The position numbers and the translations under genes were made by a program. Source: Methylotenera sp. (GTDB lineage: Bacteria > Pseudomonadota > Gammaproteobacteria > Burkholderiales > Methylophilaceae). Taken from it: a stretch of DNA of 64,000 nucleotides. Under the pieces are notes generated by a model. It was not told the DNA's origin and did no database searches. It saw only the letters and a program-made list of their open reading frames with translations. Each line of letters opens with the position of its first letter. Within the stretch, counting starts at the first letter, position 1. Shown piece by piece: positions 36,283 through 47,934 of the stretch. Location: positions 32,001 through 96,000 of the forward strand of contig NZ_JAUXOY010000014.1 of the NCBI RefSeq assembly GCF_030684185.1. The letters run 5' to 3'.

Positions 36283-37377
36283 TTAAGTTGCCACCAGTTT
36301 TTTATGGGTTTGGATGCTCATTAAGATACCAAAGCTTAAGCATATTGTCACCATTGAAGTTCCGCCGTAGCTGATTAAGGGTAAGGGAACACCCACCACG
36401 GGCAAAATACCACTGACCATACCCATGTTTACAAATGCGTAAGTGAAAAAAGTCAGCGTGATGCTGCCAGCCAATAGTCGGGAAAAAGTGCTTTGTGCCT
36501 GCGATGCAATAACCAAGCCACGCATAATAATCAGGCTAAAAAGCGTAAGCAGTAATAAGTTTCCTAAAAATCCGAATTCTTCGCTAAATACTGCAAAAAT
36601 AAAGTCTGTCGTGCGCTCAGGTAAAAAATCTAATTGCGTCTGCGTGCCGTTCAACCAACCCTTACCTGCCGAACCGCCAGAGCCAATGGCAATCATAGAT
36701 TGAATAGTGTGGTAGCCTGAACCAAGCGGATCTTGTGTCGGGTCAAATAAAATTTCGATGCGGCGTCTTTGATAGCTATGCAGCATAGACCAAAAAACGG
36801 GTGTTAATGCGGTAAATAAGACCGTGCCGCCAAGTAGAAACTTCCAATTCAAGCCTGCTAAAAATAGGATATAAAACCCTGATGCAGCCACTAATAGTGA
36901 TGTGCCTAAGTCAGGCTGTTTCATAATTAAGGCAACGGGTACGGCTAGCAATAACGCGCCGGTAGCAAAATCAACCATCCTAGGTTTGCCTTCTTGCTTA
37001 GAAAAATACCAGGCAAGCATCATCGGCACGGCAATACGCATGATTTCAGAAGGTTGAATATGCATTGGGCCTATGTCAAGCCAGCGCTGTGCGCCATGGC
37101 TAATGTGTCCGAACAATGCAACGCCAATGAGAAGTACAACACCAAGCAAATAAAGCGGCAAAGCCATACGCTCAAGCTGGTTTGGGGCGATATTCGCCGC
37201 TACCCACATAAAGCAGAACGCTACAATAATATTGATGCCTTGAGCATAAACCCGTGAAAAATTTTGCCCTGATGCACTATAAAGCATAAATAAACCAACC
37301 ATTAGGGTGGAAAATAAACACACCATTAAAAATGAGTCAATGTGTTTAAAAAACTGCTGAAATAGTTTGCTAATCAT
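36283..37377 (-). CDS. rodA: Rod-shape peptidoglycan glycosyltransferase RodA
   Basis: 364 residues, SEDS family with about ten membrane helices. Motifs KQPDLGTSLLVAASG (catalytic Asp), RTTDFIFAVFSEEFG and GVPLPLISYGGTSM are present. RodA polymerises glycan in the elongasome together with PBP2. It overlaps the mrdA stop by 8 bases, indicating translational coupling with its partner. Confidence 0.96.
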   Translation of the reverse strand: MISKLFQQFFKHIDSFLMVCLFSTLMVGLFMLYSASGQNFSRVYAQGINIIVAFCFMWVAANIAPNQLERMALPLYLLGVVLLIGVALFGHISHGAQRWLDIGPMHIQPSEIMRIAVPMMLAWYFSKQEGKPRMVDFATGALLLAVPVALIMKQPDLGTSLLVAASGFYILFLAGLNWKFLLGGTVLFTALTPVFWSMLHSYQRRRIEILFDPTQDPLGSGYHTIQSMIAIGSGGSAGKGWLNGTQTQLDFLPERTTDFIFAVFSEEFGFLGNLLLLTLFSLIIMRGLVIASQAQSTFSRLLAGSITLTFFTYAFVNMGMVSGILPVVGVPLPLISYGGTSMVTICLSFGILMSIQTHKKLVAT

Positions 37378-39316
37378 GCAATTCTTCTTCAGGCGTAGTT
37401 TGAGGTGTCACGATGCTTACTCCAGAATCCCTCGGCTTTTTATTATCAGTTTTTGTAGATTCTGGTATTGGTAGCTTACCCAGCAAATAATAGTCCATTA
37501 CTTTTCTGGCGATGGGCCCAGCCGCCGAGCCGCCATGGCCACCATTTTCTACAATAACGGCTAATGCAATGGTGGGGTCATCAGCGGGTGCGTAAGCCAC
37601 GAATAGCGCATGGTCACGGTGTCGCTCATCAATCGCACTAGCATTATATTTAGCGTTTTGTTTGATACCTATCACTTGGGCGGTGCCGGTTTTAGCGGCA
37701 ATGCTGTACCCAGCATTTGCCCCCACGCTAGCCGCCGTACCACCTGGTAATGTTACATCAACCATGCCACGCTTTATGATGTCTATATTTTCCGGTTTGA
37801 TTGAAACTCTATCTTGCACTACAAAAGGAACCGCAAGGTTTTCATTGGTAATGGCTTTCTGAATTTGTGTTACTAAATGGGGCTTCATTGCGATGCCATT
37901 ATTAGCGAGCGTAGCAGTGGCGTAGGCCAATTGCATTGGTGTGGTTAAAGTGTAACCTTGGCCAATGCCGACGATTACAGTTTCACCCTGATACCAAGGT
38001 TGTTTAAATCGGCGCATTTTCCACTCTGGCGTTGGTAGCAGCCCGCCATTTTCACCTTGGATATCAATGCCAGTTTTACCGCCAAAGCCAAAATGACGCA
38101 CAAATCCAGTTAATCTATCAATGCCTAACTCTAATGCCAAACCATAAAAAAAGGTATCGCAAGAAATAGTAATGGCCTTTTGCATATCTACAATACCATG
38201 CCCACTTGGTTTCCAGTCGCGGTAACGATGTGTGCTGTTAGGTAAGCTAAAATAACCTGCATCATTAATCGCGTAGGGCGGTGCGCGTTTTCCGTATTCT
38301 AAACCAGCTAGCGCGACAAAAGGTTTAAAGGTGGAACCAGGGGGATATACGCCGCGAATCGGACGGTTAATAAGTGGCTTGTCTAATGATTCATTCAGTA
38401 ATTTCCAGTTATCAACATCAATACCATCTACAAACAAATTGGGGTCGAATGAAGGCTGACTGACATAGCTTAATACTTCGCCTGTTTTAGGATTGATAGC
38501 GACTAGCGCCCCTCGGCGTTCACCGAAAGCGGTTTCAGCGATTTCTTGCAGCTTGCTATCAATTGATAAAACGAGGTTGCTGCCTGGTACGGGTGCCGTA
38601 CTTGATAATACACGGACTGCACGACCATCGGCATCAATTTCTACCTGTTGAAAACCTGTGGTGCCATGTAATTGAGTTTCATAAAACTGCTCTATGCCGC
38701 TTTTACCTACATGGTCAGAGCCTTTATAGTTGGAAAGAACGCCATCTTTTTCAAGGTTGATTAAATCCTTGTCATTGATTCGCCCAATATAACCCACAAT
38801 GTGTGCGCCAAGTTTACCTAATGGGTAGTGTCGATACAATCGAGACTTGATTTCCACCCCTGGAAAACGGTAATGATTGACAGCAAAGCTAGCCGCTTCT
38901 ACTTCGTTCAGGTGGGTGCGGATTGGCACGCTTTCAAAATTTCGACTTTCATCGCGAAGTTTGTTAAAGCGCTTGCGGTCAAGCGAGCTCACCTCAACAA
39001 GTTTACTGACTTCGGCAATTGTTGCTTCAAGATTTTCTATTTTTGAGGGTGTTATTTCCAGGGTGTATACGAAAAAATTGTGGGCGAGTACCACGCCATT
39101 TTTGTCCAGAATCAAACCGCGATTTGGTACGATAGGAACCAGTGAGATACGGTTTTTTTCGGCCAGTGTTTGGTAGTGGTTATATTGTTTGACTTGCAGG
39201 TAAAAAAAACGAGTAGCAAGTAAGCCAAATAAGCATAGTACAACTAATGCTGTAAAGCCTAATCTCAGCCTGAAGTAGTATTGCTCATGCTGGAAATTTT
39301 TAAGTTCAGCACGCAT
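37370..39316 (-). CDS. mrdA: Penicillin-binding protein 2
   Basis: 648 residues. One N-terminal membrane helix (LGFTALVVLCLFGLLATRFFYL), a dimerisation/pedestal region, then a transpeptidase with SxxK at Ser328-Lys331 (PGSTFKPFV), SCD in ITISCDTFF and KTGTAQV. It crosslinks side-wall peptidoglycan in the elongasome. It is followed by rodA with overlap and lies 24 bases after mreD. A charged tail (TTPEEELHD) ends it. Confidence 0.96.
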   Translation of the reverse strand: MRAELKNFQHEQYYFRLRLGFTALVVLCLFGLLATRFFYLQVKQYNHYQTLAEKNRISLVPIVPNRGLILDKNGVVLAHNFFVYTLEITPSKIENLEATIAEVSKLVEVSSLDRKRFNKLRDESRNFESVPIRTHLNEVEAASFAVNHYRFPGVEIKSRLYRHYPLGKLGAHIVGYIGRINDKDLINLEKDGVLSNYKGSDHVGKSGIEQFYETQLHGTTGFQQVEIDADGRAVRVLSSTAPVPGSNLVLSIDSKLQEIAETAFGERRGALVAINPKTGEVLSYVSQPSFDPNLFVDGIDVDNWKLLNESLDKPLINRPIRGVYPPGSTFKPFVALAGLEYGKRAPPYAINDAGYFSLPNSTHRYRDWKPSGHGIVDMQKAITISCDTFFYGLALELGIDRLTGFVRHFGFGGKTGIDIQGENGGLLPTPEWKMRRFKQPWYQGETVIVGIGQGYTLTTPMQLAYATATLANNGIAMKPHLVTQIQKAITNENLAVPFVVQDRVSIKPENIDIIKRGMVDVTLPGGTAASVGANAGYSIAAKTGTAQVIGIKQNAKYNASAIDERHRDHALFVAYAPADDPTIALAVIVENGGHGGSAAGPIARKVMDYYLLGKLPIPESTKTDNKKPRDSGVSIVTPQTTPEEELHD

Positions 39317-39340
39317 AGTTAAATGTCATATTTCGAGTTA

Positions 39341-39820
39341 TCAAGCTCCACGAGAGCGACCACCTGTATTCAGGCCAAGAAATACCGCAATTTTCCACAA
39401 TAAAATGCCAGTGATGCTAGGTAAAAAGTAACCCCAACCTATCAATTCTGCTCCAGCAAAAGTTTTAAGTATTAATAGAACAATTTGGGAAATGATCAGC
39501 AACAGGAACACATAGAAAAGTTGTTGTGTATTGTTAAACAGCACTAAGCGGCGCTGATAAGTGACTGCAAAAAACGCAGTAATAGTGTAGGCCAGTGCAT
39601 ATTGACCAAATATTCCGCCCGTTGCCAAATCTACAAACAGACCTACAAACCAAGCTGTACCAACATTGCATAAATTCGGAGCGCGTATTATCCAGAATAT
39701 GATGACGAGCAATAAGAAATCCGGCCGAATTTTTAACCAGACTCCTGACCATGGTAAGAGGAGGAAAATTAACGCTACGATAAGCGAAAAGTAAACGGAT
39801 TTGAGCTTACTCGGCGGCAT
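39341..39820 (-). CDS. mreD: Rod-shape determining protein MreD
   Basis: 159 residues and about five membrane helices, with the family motif GLFVDLATGGIFGQYAL. MreD is an inner-membrane elongasome component working with MreC. Its ATG is 14 bases inside mreC, so it is coupled to it. Confidence 0.93.
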   Translation of the reverse strand: MPPSKLKSVYFSLIVALIFLLLPWSGVWLKIRPDFLLLVIIFWIIRAPNLCNVGTAWFVGLFVDLATGGIFGQYALAYTITAFFAVTYQRRLVLFNNTQQLFYVFLLLIISQIVLLILKTFAGAELIGWGYFLPSITGILLWKIAVFLGLNTGGRSRGA

Positions 39821-40838
39821 GAGGTTTGCTCGTATTGTTAGATTGCGGTTTTGCAGGTGGTTTTGTATTGGCAGGTTTCATATTGACTGGTTTTGCCGCA
39901 GATTGCTTACCATCTTTAGGTTTGGCTTGTGCGTCAGGCTTTGCCGCAGCGTTAATCTCGTTTGATGGCAGTACTTCAACACGAGGAATGCTGACCAATA
40001 GTACTTGCCGGTGATTTTCTACCCCGCCGGTTGGAACGCATATTATTCGGGCAAAGGGTGAATCTGGGGTAATTTCAATTTGTGATACGGTTGCAACAGC
40101 CAAACCAGCAGGGTAGACGCCGTCAATGCCAGAAGTGACTAATTTATCGCCGCGTTGTATATCTACATTGGTCGGTAAGTAAGGTAAATCTAAGGTATTA
40201 TCGCGCCCGTGCCCAAAAGCAATGGCGCGTAAGCCGTTACGTTCTACCTGAATTGGAATGGCGAGCGATTTATCGGTAATCAGCGTCACCTCGCTACTTA
40301 ACGGATAGACACGAGTTACCTGACCAATTACGCCCGTGGCATCAACTACTGCTTCGCCCGCTTCTATACTGTGTCTTTCTCCGCGATTCACGACAATTTT
40401 TTTTGTGAACAGGTCGCGACCTACGTGCATAATTTCTCCCACGACGGTGCTTTCAACAACAGATTTGTTTGTTTGCAGTAATTGGCGAAGGTGCTCATTC
40501 TCAAGTGCCAATGTGTCGAGTTTTTGCAGTGCAATGTCTTGCTTAAGCTCATGTTGCCTTAATTGTCGATTTTCATTTAACAGCCGGTCGTGTGTAGTAA
40601 AGTACTCGTCAACATTACGATAAATCTGAGATGGCGTGTTAGCCAGCAGTTGTAAGGGATGCAGTAAAACTTGTAAGCTCTGGCGAAGGCTGATTAGATA
40701 ATGTAAGCGTGAATCGGTAGCCATTAATGCTATTGACAAGAGTGAAAAAAAGGCTAGGCGCGCAAACGCACTTGGACCGCGCACAAAGAATGCAGGAACT
40801 GGTTGGTGCTCAAGTTTGTGATTGATACGGCGCGACAT
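39807..40838 (-). CDS. mreC: Rod-shape determining protein MreC
   Basis: 343 residues. One membrane helix (AFARLAFFSLLSIALMATD), a coiled coil (residues about 70-115, LLNENRQLRQHELKQDIALQ) and the two-barrel MreC domain (GRDLFTKKIVVNRGERHSIEAGEAV). The C-terminus is an unusual Lys/Pro/Ala-rich tail of about 45 residues (KPVNMKPANTKPPAKPQ). MreC activates PBP2-RodA from the periplasmic side. It lies 200 bases downstream of mreB. Confidence 0.95.
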   Translation of the reverse strand: MSRRINHKLEHQPVPAFFVRGPSAFARLAFFSLLSIALMATDSRLHYLISLRQSLQVLLHPLQLLANTPSQIYRNVDEYFTTHDRLLNENRQLRQHELKQDIALQKLDTLALENEHLRQLLQTNKSVVESTVVGEIMHVGRDLFTKKIVVNRGERHSIEAGEAVVDATGVIGQVTRVYPLSSEVTLITDKSLAIPIQVERNGLRAIAFGHGRDNTLDLPYLPTNVDIQRGDKLVTSGIDGVYPAGLAVATVSQIEITPDSPFARIICVPTGGVENHRQVLLVSIPRVEVLPSNEINAAAKPDAQAKPKDGKQSAAKPVNMKPANTKPPAKPQSNNTSKPHAAE

Positions 40839-40963
40839 TCGTTAAGCTGTATTTAATATCTCAATTAACAGAGGTTTACTTTTTGCAGAATTTGTTTTGT
40901 TTAAATTGCAGGGACGCTAAAAACACCGTCCATTAAAGAGGCTAATTTAAGTATTTTATGTAA

Positions 40964-40988
40964 TTTAGGCCGCATAATACGGCCTAAA
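40964..40988 (-). terminator. Hairpin in the mreB-mreC gap (partial terminator or processing site)
   Basis: TTTAGGCCG (40964-40972), 7-base loop, CGGCCTAAA (40980-40988): a perfect 9-bp stem. On the minus strand it is about 55 bases after the mreB stop and 125 before mreC, and the following sequence is AT-rich (TTACATAAAAT) without a full T tract. Confidence 0.45.
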
Positions 40989-41040
40989 CTTTTACTTTAA
41001 TTACATGTTTTATTTTTTAGTGCATTTCTATCAATTAGAC

Positions 41041-42135
<1,095 letters not shown>

Positions 42136-42149
42136 TTAAACATGTGCAA

Positions 42150-42178
42150 TTAAGACGTCAATAAAATGCAGGTATAAT
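42150..42178 (+). promoter_or_regulatory. Sigma-70 promoter candidate for gatCAB
   Basis: TTAAGA (42150-42155), 17-base spacer, perfect TATAAT (42173-42178) on the plus strand, about 118 bases before the gatC ATG. On the minus strand, TTGACG (complement of 42156-42161) overlaps it and is a candidate -35 for mreB, though its -10 is poor. Confidence 0.5.
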
Positions 42179-42295
42179 ACCGCATATTGGGTTGAAAATT
42201 AAGATGTGATTGCAACTTAATTGTAACTAGGGGTTATAACAAGTGGCTAATTTTGAACATTAAAATGTAATAACTAAATTTCGGATTAATGAAAC

Positions 42296-42610
42296 ATGGC
42301 ATTAAGTATTGAAGACATTAAAAAAGTTGCACATTTGGCGCGTATCGAAGTGAGTGATAGTGATGCTGCAGCTACACTCACTAAGCTGACAGGTATTTTA
42401 GGCTTAATCGAGCAAATGCAGGCGGTGGATACTACGGGCATAGAACCTATGTCACATTCGCAAGACTTAAGTCAGCGCTTGCGTGAGGATGTAGTGACTA
42501 AAACTAATCTTCGGGATGAATTTCAGAAAAACGCGCCCGTGCTGGGTAATGGTTCAACAGAGCCAGCGGTAGCGGGTGGTTTGTATCTTGTACCTAAAGT
42601 AATTGAGTAA
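42296..42610 (+). CDS. gatC: Asp-tRNA(Asn)/Glu-tRNA(Gln) amidotransferase subunit C
   Basis: 104 residues with the GatC start [19 protein letters not shown] and middle [22 protein letters not shown]. GatC wraps around GatA and stabilises the GatCAB complex, which amidates mischarged Glu-tRNA(Gln) and/or Asp-tRNA(Asn). First gene of the gatC-gatA-gatB operon; 8 bases before gatA. Confidence 0.96.
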   Translation: MALSIEDIKKVAHLARIEVSDSDAAATLTKLTGILGLIEQMQAVDTTGIEPMSHSQDLSQRLREDVVTKTNLRDEFQKNAPVLGNGSTEPAVAGGLYLVPKVIE

Positions 42611-42618
42611 GAATTAAT

Positions 42619-44133
42619 ATGATTAACAGTAGCCTAAAACAACTTGGAGATTTACTCCAGGCTAAGAAAATTTCCAGTGTTGAATTAACGCAGACGTTTT
42701 TAACCCGCATCAGTCAATACAATCCGAGCATCAATGCTTATATTGCTTTGGATGAAGCTAAAACGCTAAATCAAGCCAAAGCAGCAGATGCGCGCATCGC
42801 TTCAGGCAATGCTGCCGCTTTGACGGGCATTCCGATTGCTCAAAAAGATATTTTTTGCGCAAAAGGCTGGCAAACTACTTGTGGCTCAAAAATGCTGGCT
42901 AACTTTATAGCACCTTATGATGCGCATGTGATTACCCAGTTTGATGCTGCGGGTGCGGTGAATTTGGGTAAAACCAATATGGATGAGTTCGCGATGGGCT
43001 CATCTAATGAAACTAGTTATTTTGGTGGCGTTAAAAATCCATGGAGCTTTGACCGCGTACCAGGCGGCAGCAGTGGCGGCAGTGCGGCGGCGGTGGCGGC
43101 GCGGCTTTGCGCGGCAGCAACCGGTACAGATACTGGCGGTTCCATTCGTCAGCCAGCGTCATTATGTGGATTTACCGGCTTAAAACCGACTTATGGTGTA
43201 GTGTCACGCTACGGCATGATTGCCTTTGCTTCTTCACTTGATCAGGCTGGGCCTATGGCGAAGAGTGCAGAAGACTGTGCATTGATGATGAATGTAATGG
43301 CCGGTTTTGATGAGCGCGATTCCACTAGTTTGAATCGTGAAAAAGAAGATTACACGCGCGATTTAAATAAGCCAAACTTAGATTTACCCCTTAAGGGCTT
43401 AAAAGTTGGCTTGCCGAAAGAGTTCTTTGCCGATGGTTTAGATGTGAGTGTCGGCAAAGTTATAGATAGCGCAATTGCAGAATACAAAAAATTAGGCGCG
43501 GAGATTGTTGAAATTTCACTGCCAAACACTGGTTTATCGATTCCTGTTTATTATGTATTGGCGCCTGCTGAAGCTTCAAGTAACTTGTCGCGCTACGATG
43601 GTGTACGTTATGGGCATCGTGCCGCTGAATATACTGACTTGATGGATATGTATAACAAGAGCCGTGCTGAAGGCTTTGGTGCCGAAGTCAAACGACGTAT
43701 CTTGATTGGGACTTATGTATTGAGTGCGGGTTATTACGATGCCTATTATCTTAAAGCGCAGCAAATTCGTCGCTTAATCGCACAAGATTTTGTAGATGCT
43801 TTTAAGCAATGTGATGTGATTATGGGGCCTGCTGCACCTTCTACTGCCTTTAAAGCAGGTGAAAAAGTGGATGACCCTGTCGCCATGTATCTGCAAGATA
43901 TTTATACCATCTCGACCAATTTGGCTGGTTTGCCTGGCATGAGTGTACCAGCAGGTTTTGCACAAAGTGATGATGGAAAACAATTGCCAGTTGGTTTGCA
44001 GATTATCGGTAATTATTTTGATGAAGCGCGTATGTTAAATGTAGCGCATCAGTATCAACAAGTGACAGATTGGCATAACCGCATGCCAGATTTGGACAAG
44101 CCAAACTTGGTCATGCCAGAAGGAAAAGTATAA
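42619..44133 (+). CDS. gatA: Amidotransferase subunit A
   Basis: 504 residues, amidase-signature family. The Ser-cisSer-Lys triad is seen as Lys in [10 protein letters not shown] and the two serines in [15 protein letters not shown] and [13 protein letters not shown]. GatA hydrolyses glutamine to supply ammonia to GatB. It shares its last base region with the gatB ATG (TAATGG), so translation is coupled. Confidence 0.97.
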   Translation: MINSSLKQLGDLLQAKKISSVELTQTFLTRISQYNPSINAYIALDEAKTLNQAKAADARIASGNAAALTGIPIAQKDIFCAKGWQTTCGSKMLANFIAPYDAHVITQFDAAGAVNLGKTNMDEFAMGSSNETSYFGGVKNPWSFDRVPGGSSGGSAAAVAARLCAAATGTDTGGSIRQPASLCGFTGLKPTYGVVSRYGMIAFASSLDQAGPMAKSAEDCALMMNVMAGFDERDSTSLNREKEDYTRDLNKPNLDLPLKGLKVGLPKEFFADGLDVSVGKVIDSAIAEYKKLGAEIVEISLPNTGLSIPVYYVLAPAEASSNLSRYDGVRYGHRAAEYTDLMDMYNKSRAEGFGAEVKRRILIGTYVLSAGYYDAYYLKAQQIRRLIAQDFVDAFKQCDVIMGPAAPSTAFKAGEKVDDPVAMYLQDIYTISTNLAGLPGMSVPAGFAQSDDGKQLPVGLQIIGNYFDEARMLNVAHQYQQVTDWHNRMPDLDKPNLVMPEGKV

Positions 44134-45596
44134 TGGAATGGGAAGTCGTTATTGGGTTAGAAACACACACTCAATTAAAAACAAACACTAAGATTTTTTC
44201 AGGTGCATCCATTAAATATGGCGCAGAGCCAAATACGCAAGCTTGTGAGGTGAGCCTTGCTTTGCCTGGTGTACTGCCGGTGCTTAACAAAGAAGCGGTG
44301 CAATGTGCCATTAAATTTGGCTTGGCTATTAATGCGCATATTGCTCCTCGCTCTGTGTTCGCACGTAAAAATTACTTTTATCCTGACTTACCTAAAGGCT
44401 ACCAAATTAGCCAGTTTGAGTTACCTGTCGTTGGTAAAGGCGCTGTGACGATACAAGTGCCAGCAGTAGGTAAAAATGCAGCTTATGAAAAAGTCGTCAA
44501 CATCACCCGCGCTCATTTAGAAGAAGATGCGGGTAAATCAGTGCATGATTTAAAAAACAATGGTGCTGTTGAGGGCATGAGTGGCATAGATCTCAACCGC
44601 GCTGGTACGCCATTATTGGAAATCGTGACAGAGCCGGATATGCGTTCAGCCGCTGAGGCCGTAGCCTATGCAAAAAAATTACATGAGTTAGTGCAATGGA
44701 TCGGCATTTGTGACGGTAATATGCAGGAAGGCAGCTTCCGTTGTGATGTCAATGTATCAGTGCGTCCAAAAGGTACGGAAAAGCTTGGTACACGGCGTGA
44801 GATTAAAAATCTGAACTCTTTCAAGTTCATGCAGCAAGCCATTGAGTATGAAACCCGTTGGCAAATTGAAACGTTAGAAGACGGTGGATCAATTCAACAG
44901 TCAACGGTGTTATTTAACCCTGACACCGGCGAAACGCGCGCTATGCGCAGCAAAGAAGAAGCGAATGATTACCGCTACTTCCCAGACCCGGATTTGTTAC
45001 CTTTGGTGATTACTGAGGCAGATAAAGCGCGTGTGCAGGCAGATATGCCAGAACTGCCAGAGGCCATGAAAGCACGCTTTGAGGCGCAGTATGCGCTATC
45101 AAGCTATGATGCGAACGCAATAACCACTTCACGTGATTTGGCAAATTATTTTGTAGCTGTGGTAGATGCCGGCGCTGATGCAAAACAAGCCGCCAACTGG
45201 GTAATGGGATCTTTGGCTGCCAAACTTAATGCTGCAGATATGAGCATCAATGATTCACCTATTAACGCTCAACAGTTTGCACAATTACTAAAGCGAGTTG
45301 GTGATAACACTATTTCAAACAACGCTGCAAAACAAGTGTTTGAGGCAATGTGGAATGCTGAAGGCGAGGTTGACGGTATTATCGAAGCTAAGGGTCTGAA
45401 ACAAGAGTCTGATACTGGTGCAATTGAAGCGATTGTTGATGAGGTGTTAGCTGCAAATCCTGCCATGGTCGAAGAATTTAAAGCGGGTAAAGAAAAAGCC
45501 TTTAATGCGCTAGTCGGTCAGGCGATGAAAGCCTCGAAAGGTAAAGCTAATCCTGCGCAGGTGAATGAAATTCTAAAGATAAAACTAAGCACCTAA
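44133..45596 (+). CDS. gatB: Amidotransferase subunit B
   Basis: 487 residues. The cradle domain begins [13 protein letters not shown] and contains the signature [11 protein letters not shown] and the [10 protein letters not shown] motif; the C-terminal YqeY-like tail domain (about residues 330-487) binds tRNA. GatB activates the tRNA-bound acid with ATP and transfers ammonia from GatA. Last gene of its operon; a small hairpin follows at 45639-45657. Confidence 0.97.
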   Translation: MEWEVVIGLETHTQLKTNTKIFSGASIKYGAEPNTQACEVSLALPGVLPVLNKEAVQCAIKFGLAINAHIAPRSVFARKNYFYPDLPKGYQISQFELPVVGKGAVTIQVPAVGKNAAYEKVVNITRAHLEEDAGKSVHDLKNNGAVEGMSGIDLNRAGTPLLEIVTEPDMRSAAEAVAYAKKLHELVQWIGICDGNMQEGSFRCDVNVSVRPKGTEKLGTRREIKNLNSFKFMQQAIEYETRWQIETLEDGGSIQQSTVLFNPDTGETRAMRSKEEANDYRYFPDPDLLPLVITEADKARVQADMPELPEAMKARFEAQYALSSYDANAITTSRDLANYFVAVVDAGADAKQAANWVMGSLAAKLNAADMSINDSPINAQQFAQLLKRVGDNTISNNAAKQVFEAMWNAEGEVDGIIEAKGLKQESDTGAIEAIVDEVLAANPAMVEEFKAGKEKAFNALVGQAMKASKGKANPAQVNEILKIKLST

Positions 45597-45638
45597 AAAC
45601 TTAAATACCATTAAAGAGTGCCCATAAAACTTAAGGTT

Positions 45639-45657
45639 GAGCAGCCCGCTGCTGCTC
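45639..45657. terminator. Small hairpin between gatB and the DUF4124 gene
   Basis: GAGCAGC, CCGCT loop, GCTGCTC: a perfect 7-bp GC-rich stem between convergent stop codons. Neither side has a clean T tract (minus strand reads AACCTTAAGTTTT), so termination strength is uncertain. Confidence 0.45.
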
Positions 45658-45673
45658 AGGTAAAGCAGTCATG

Positions 45674-46321
45674 TCATTCGTTATGTTTTTTGAGCGTAAT
45701 GAAGCGAGCTTTGTCATCATCAAAACGTTGGCGAGTGCTCTCCATTGCGGCTCTGCGTTGTTCGATTTGCTGTTCCTGCTTTGCAAGCAGCGCTTGATTG
45801 CTTTTAATCTCAGCACTTAAGTCGGCGGGTATAGGCTTGTTGTTTTCGGTGAAGTTTTTTGCGTAACTTTGACTGACCGCTAATCTGTTTAAAGTATTCT
45901 TTTTTTGTAATTGCAAGCCTTCGATGGCGACCAAATCAAGTTGCAAATTGCGGTCACGCGCTAAATCTATTTCATTTGCATTGGTAAAAGCATTGGTAAG
46001 CGCTTTGTCTTTTTTGACTTGTTCCAGCTTGGCCGTATCTAACGCCTGGGCTTGTACATCAATTGGTGCATTACGCTTAATGGTAATACCTTGTTTACTG
46101 ATTTCTGAACTTTCACGACCCGAATATTGTGCCGGTACGCTATCACCATAGTGTGTTACGCCTTTGTCGTCCTTCCATTTCACAATTTTGCCGGTGCTTT
46201 GAGCGTGCTGCGAAAAAGTGCCAAGTAAAAGTATCGTAGCAAACATGCATAACACTAAGGCTAAACTAGGTTGAGTCTTAGTCTTATCAATATCAATGTG
46301 AGTTTGCTGAAAATACTTCAT
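45674..46321 (-). CDS. DUF4124 domain-containing periplasmic protein
   Basis: 215 residues. A long charged N-terminus precedes a hydrophobic signal or anchor (LALVLCMFATILLLGTFS). The DUF4124 motif IVKWKDDKGVTHYGDSVPAQ follows, then a coiled-coil region rich in Gln/Lys/Ala (residues about 100-205, SNQALLAKQEQQIEQRRAAM). DUF4124 proteins are common in Betaproteobacteria and have no assigned role. A start at the internal Met 26 would give a more usual signal peptide. It lies 26 bases downstream of pyrE on the same strand. Confidence 0.82.
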   Translation of the reverse strand: MKYFQQTHIDIDKTKTQPSLALVLCMFATILLLGTFSQHAQSTGKIVKWKDDKGVTHYGDSVPAQYSGRESSEISKQGITIKRNAPIDVQAQALDTAKLEQVKKDKALTNAFTNANEIDLARDRNLQLDLVAIEGLQLQKKNTLNRLAVSQSYAKNFTENNKPIPADLSAEIKSNQALLAKQEQQIEQRRAAMESTRQRFDDDKARFITLKKHNE

Positions 46322-46347
46322 TGTCCTGAATATAGTCCTTTTGGCGA

Positions 46348-47016
46348 TTAATTAACGCCATATTGTTGCCGATAGGATTTAACAGCAAGCAAGTTTTGCG
46401 CCATGTCTTGATTTTTTTGTAAATAACTCAATAAGTCACTTAAGTTGGCAATCGCACAAACGGGTATTCCATTCGTTTTAATGACTTCTTGCACGGCAGA
46501 AAGCTCGCCTATGCCACGCTCTTGCCGGTCGATAGCAATGGCCACACCACAAGCATTGGCACCGTTAGCAGCGATAAGCTCTACCGATTCTCGTACTGAT
46601 GTACCCGCCGATATTACATCATCAATAATAAGTACCCGGCCTTTTAACGGACTGCCAACGATTAGTCCACCCTCGCCATGGCCTTTGGCTTCTTTGCGGT
46701 TGTAGGCATAGGGCACATTGTGACCATTTTTGGCAAAGGCGATGGCAATACTTGCCACTAATGTAATGCCTTTGTAAGCTGGTCCAAATAGCATGTCAAA
46801 CTCAATACCCGAGTTTTTAATGGCTTCAGCATAAAATTCGCCAAGCTTCATTAAGCTCATTCCATCATTAAACAGGCCTGCGTTAAAAAAGTAGGGACTC
46901 AAACGGCCTGCTTTGGTTTTAAACTCACCAAAACGTAATACCTCTTTTTTAATGGCAAATGCGATAAACTCTTGCCTGAATTGGTCTGATTGTAGATTCG
47001 TGTTAGTTGTCGTCAT
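46348..47016 (-). CDS. pyrE: Orotate phosphoribosyltransferase
   Basis: 222 residues, type I PRTase. The PRPP motif is VLIIDDVISAGTSVRES, with the family start FIAFAIKKEVLRFGEFKTKAGRLSPYFFNAG. It makes OMP from orotate in pyrimidine synthesis. Divergent from xth with a 29-base gap, a pairing common in this group, so their promoters must overlap. Confidence 0.96.
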   Translation of the reverse strand: MTTTNTNLQSDQFRQEFIAFAIKKEVLRFGEFKTKAGRLSPYFFNAGLFNDGMSLMKLGEFYAEAIKNSGIEFDMLFGPAYKGITLVASIAIAFAKNGHNVPYAYNRKEAKGHGEGGLIVGSPLKGRVLIIDDVISAGTSVRESVELIAANGANACGVAIAIDRQERGIGELSAVQEVIKTNGIPVCAIANLSDLLSYLQKNQDMAQNLLAVKSYRQQYGVN

Positions 47017-47045
47017 AATTGTTAAATAAATTAAGGAATTAAGTT

Positions 47046-47849
47046 TTGAAGATTATATCGCTAAACCTAAATGGTATACGCTCAGCCACAAATAAAGGTG
47101 TGCAAGCATGGTTGCAAAAACAAAATGCAGATATCGTCTGTATGCAAGAAATTAAGGCACAGCAAGCAGATATGACACCGGAGATGTTGGGCCCGCCAGG
47201 GTATTACGGTTATTTTCATTATGCTGAAAACAAAGGTTACAGCGGCGTTGGTATTTATTCCAAAACTAAGCCTGATGCGGTGATTGAAGGTTTAGGCGGA
47301 TCAAATAAAGATGTGCTTGATATTGATAGCGAAGGCCGATATCTAGAATGCCAATTTAACAACACGAGTGTCGGAAACCTAAGCGTTATTTCACTGTATT
47401 TGCCATCAGGCTCCAGCGGCGAGGAGCGTCAGGCATTCAAGTTTAGCGTAATGACCCGATTTATGCTGCATTTACAAGCGCTGATAGCGAGCGGCCGCGA
47501 AGTGGTTATTTGCGGGGACTGGAATATCGCGCATAAAGAAGTTGATTTGAAAAACTGGAAAGGCAATAAGAAGAATTCCGGATTTTTACCGGAGGAGCGT
47601 GCATGGCTTACAACGCTGTTTGACCAGGTGGGCTGGGTAGATGTTTACCGAAAATTATATCCAAATACCACCGATGAATGTTACACGTGGTGGAGTAACC
47701 GTGGACAAGCTTGGGCTAAGAACGTGGGTTGGCGGATTGATTACCAAATTGCAACACCGAAATTAGCCAGTAAAGCTGTTTCTACCCAGGTTTATAAAGA
47801 AGAGCGTTTTAGCGATCATGCGCCATTGATAGTGGATTATGGACTGTAA
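47046..47849 (+). CDS. xth: Exodeoxyribonuclease III
   Basis: 267 residues, start TTG at 47046 supported by AAGGA 8 bases upstream and the conserved KIISLNLNGIRSA start. Catalytic residues fall in CMQEIKAQ (metal Glu), YLPSG, CGDWNIAH (Asp/Asn) and FSDHAPLIVDY (Asp-His). It is an AP endonuclease and 3'-exonuclease for base-excision repair. The NRGQAWAKNVGWRIDY segment is typical of the proteobacterial XthA branch. Confidence 0.95.
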   Translation: MKIISLNLNGIRSATNKGVQAWLQKQNADIVCMQEIKAQQADMTPEMLGPPGYYGYFHYAENKGYSGVGIYSKTKPDAVIEGLGGSNKDVLDIDSEGRYLECQFNNTSVGNLSVISLYLPSGSSGEERQAFKFSVMTRFMLHLQALIASGREVVICGDWNIAHKEVDLKNWKGNKKNSGFLPEERAWLTTLFDQVGWVDVYRKLYPNTTDECYTWWSNRGQAWAKNVGWRIDYQIATPKLASKAVSTQVYKEERFSDHAPLIVDYGL

Positions 47850-47934
47850 TATTTAAAATTAAAAACTTGTCTGGTTAGCGACGCTACTTTAGTTAGAATA
47901 TAACTTTGACCAAAAAATTAAAATAACACACCAC

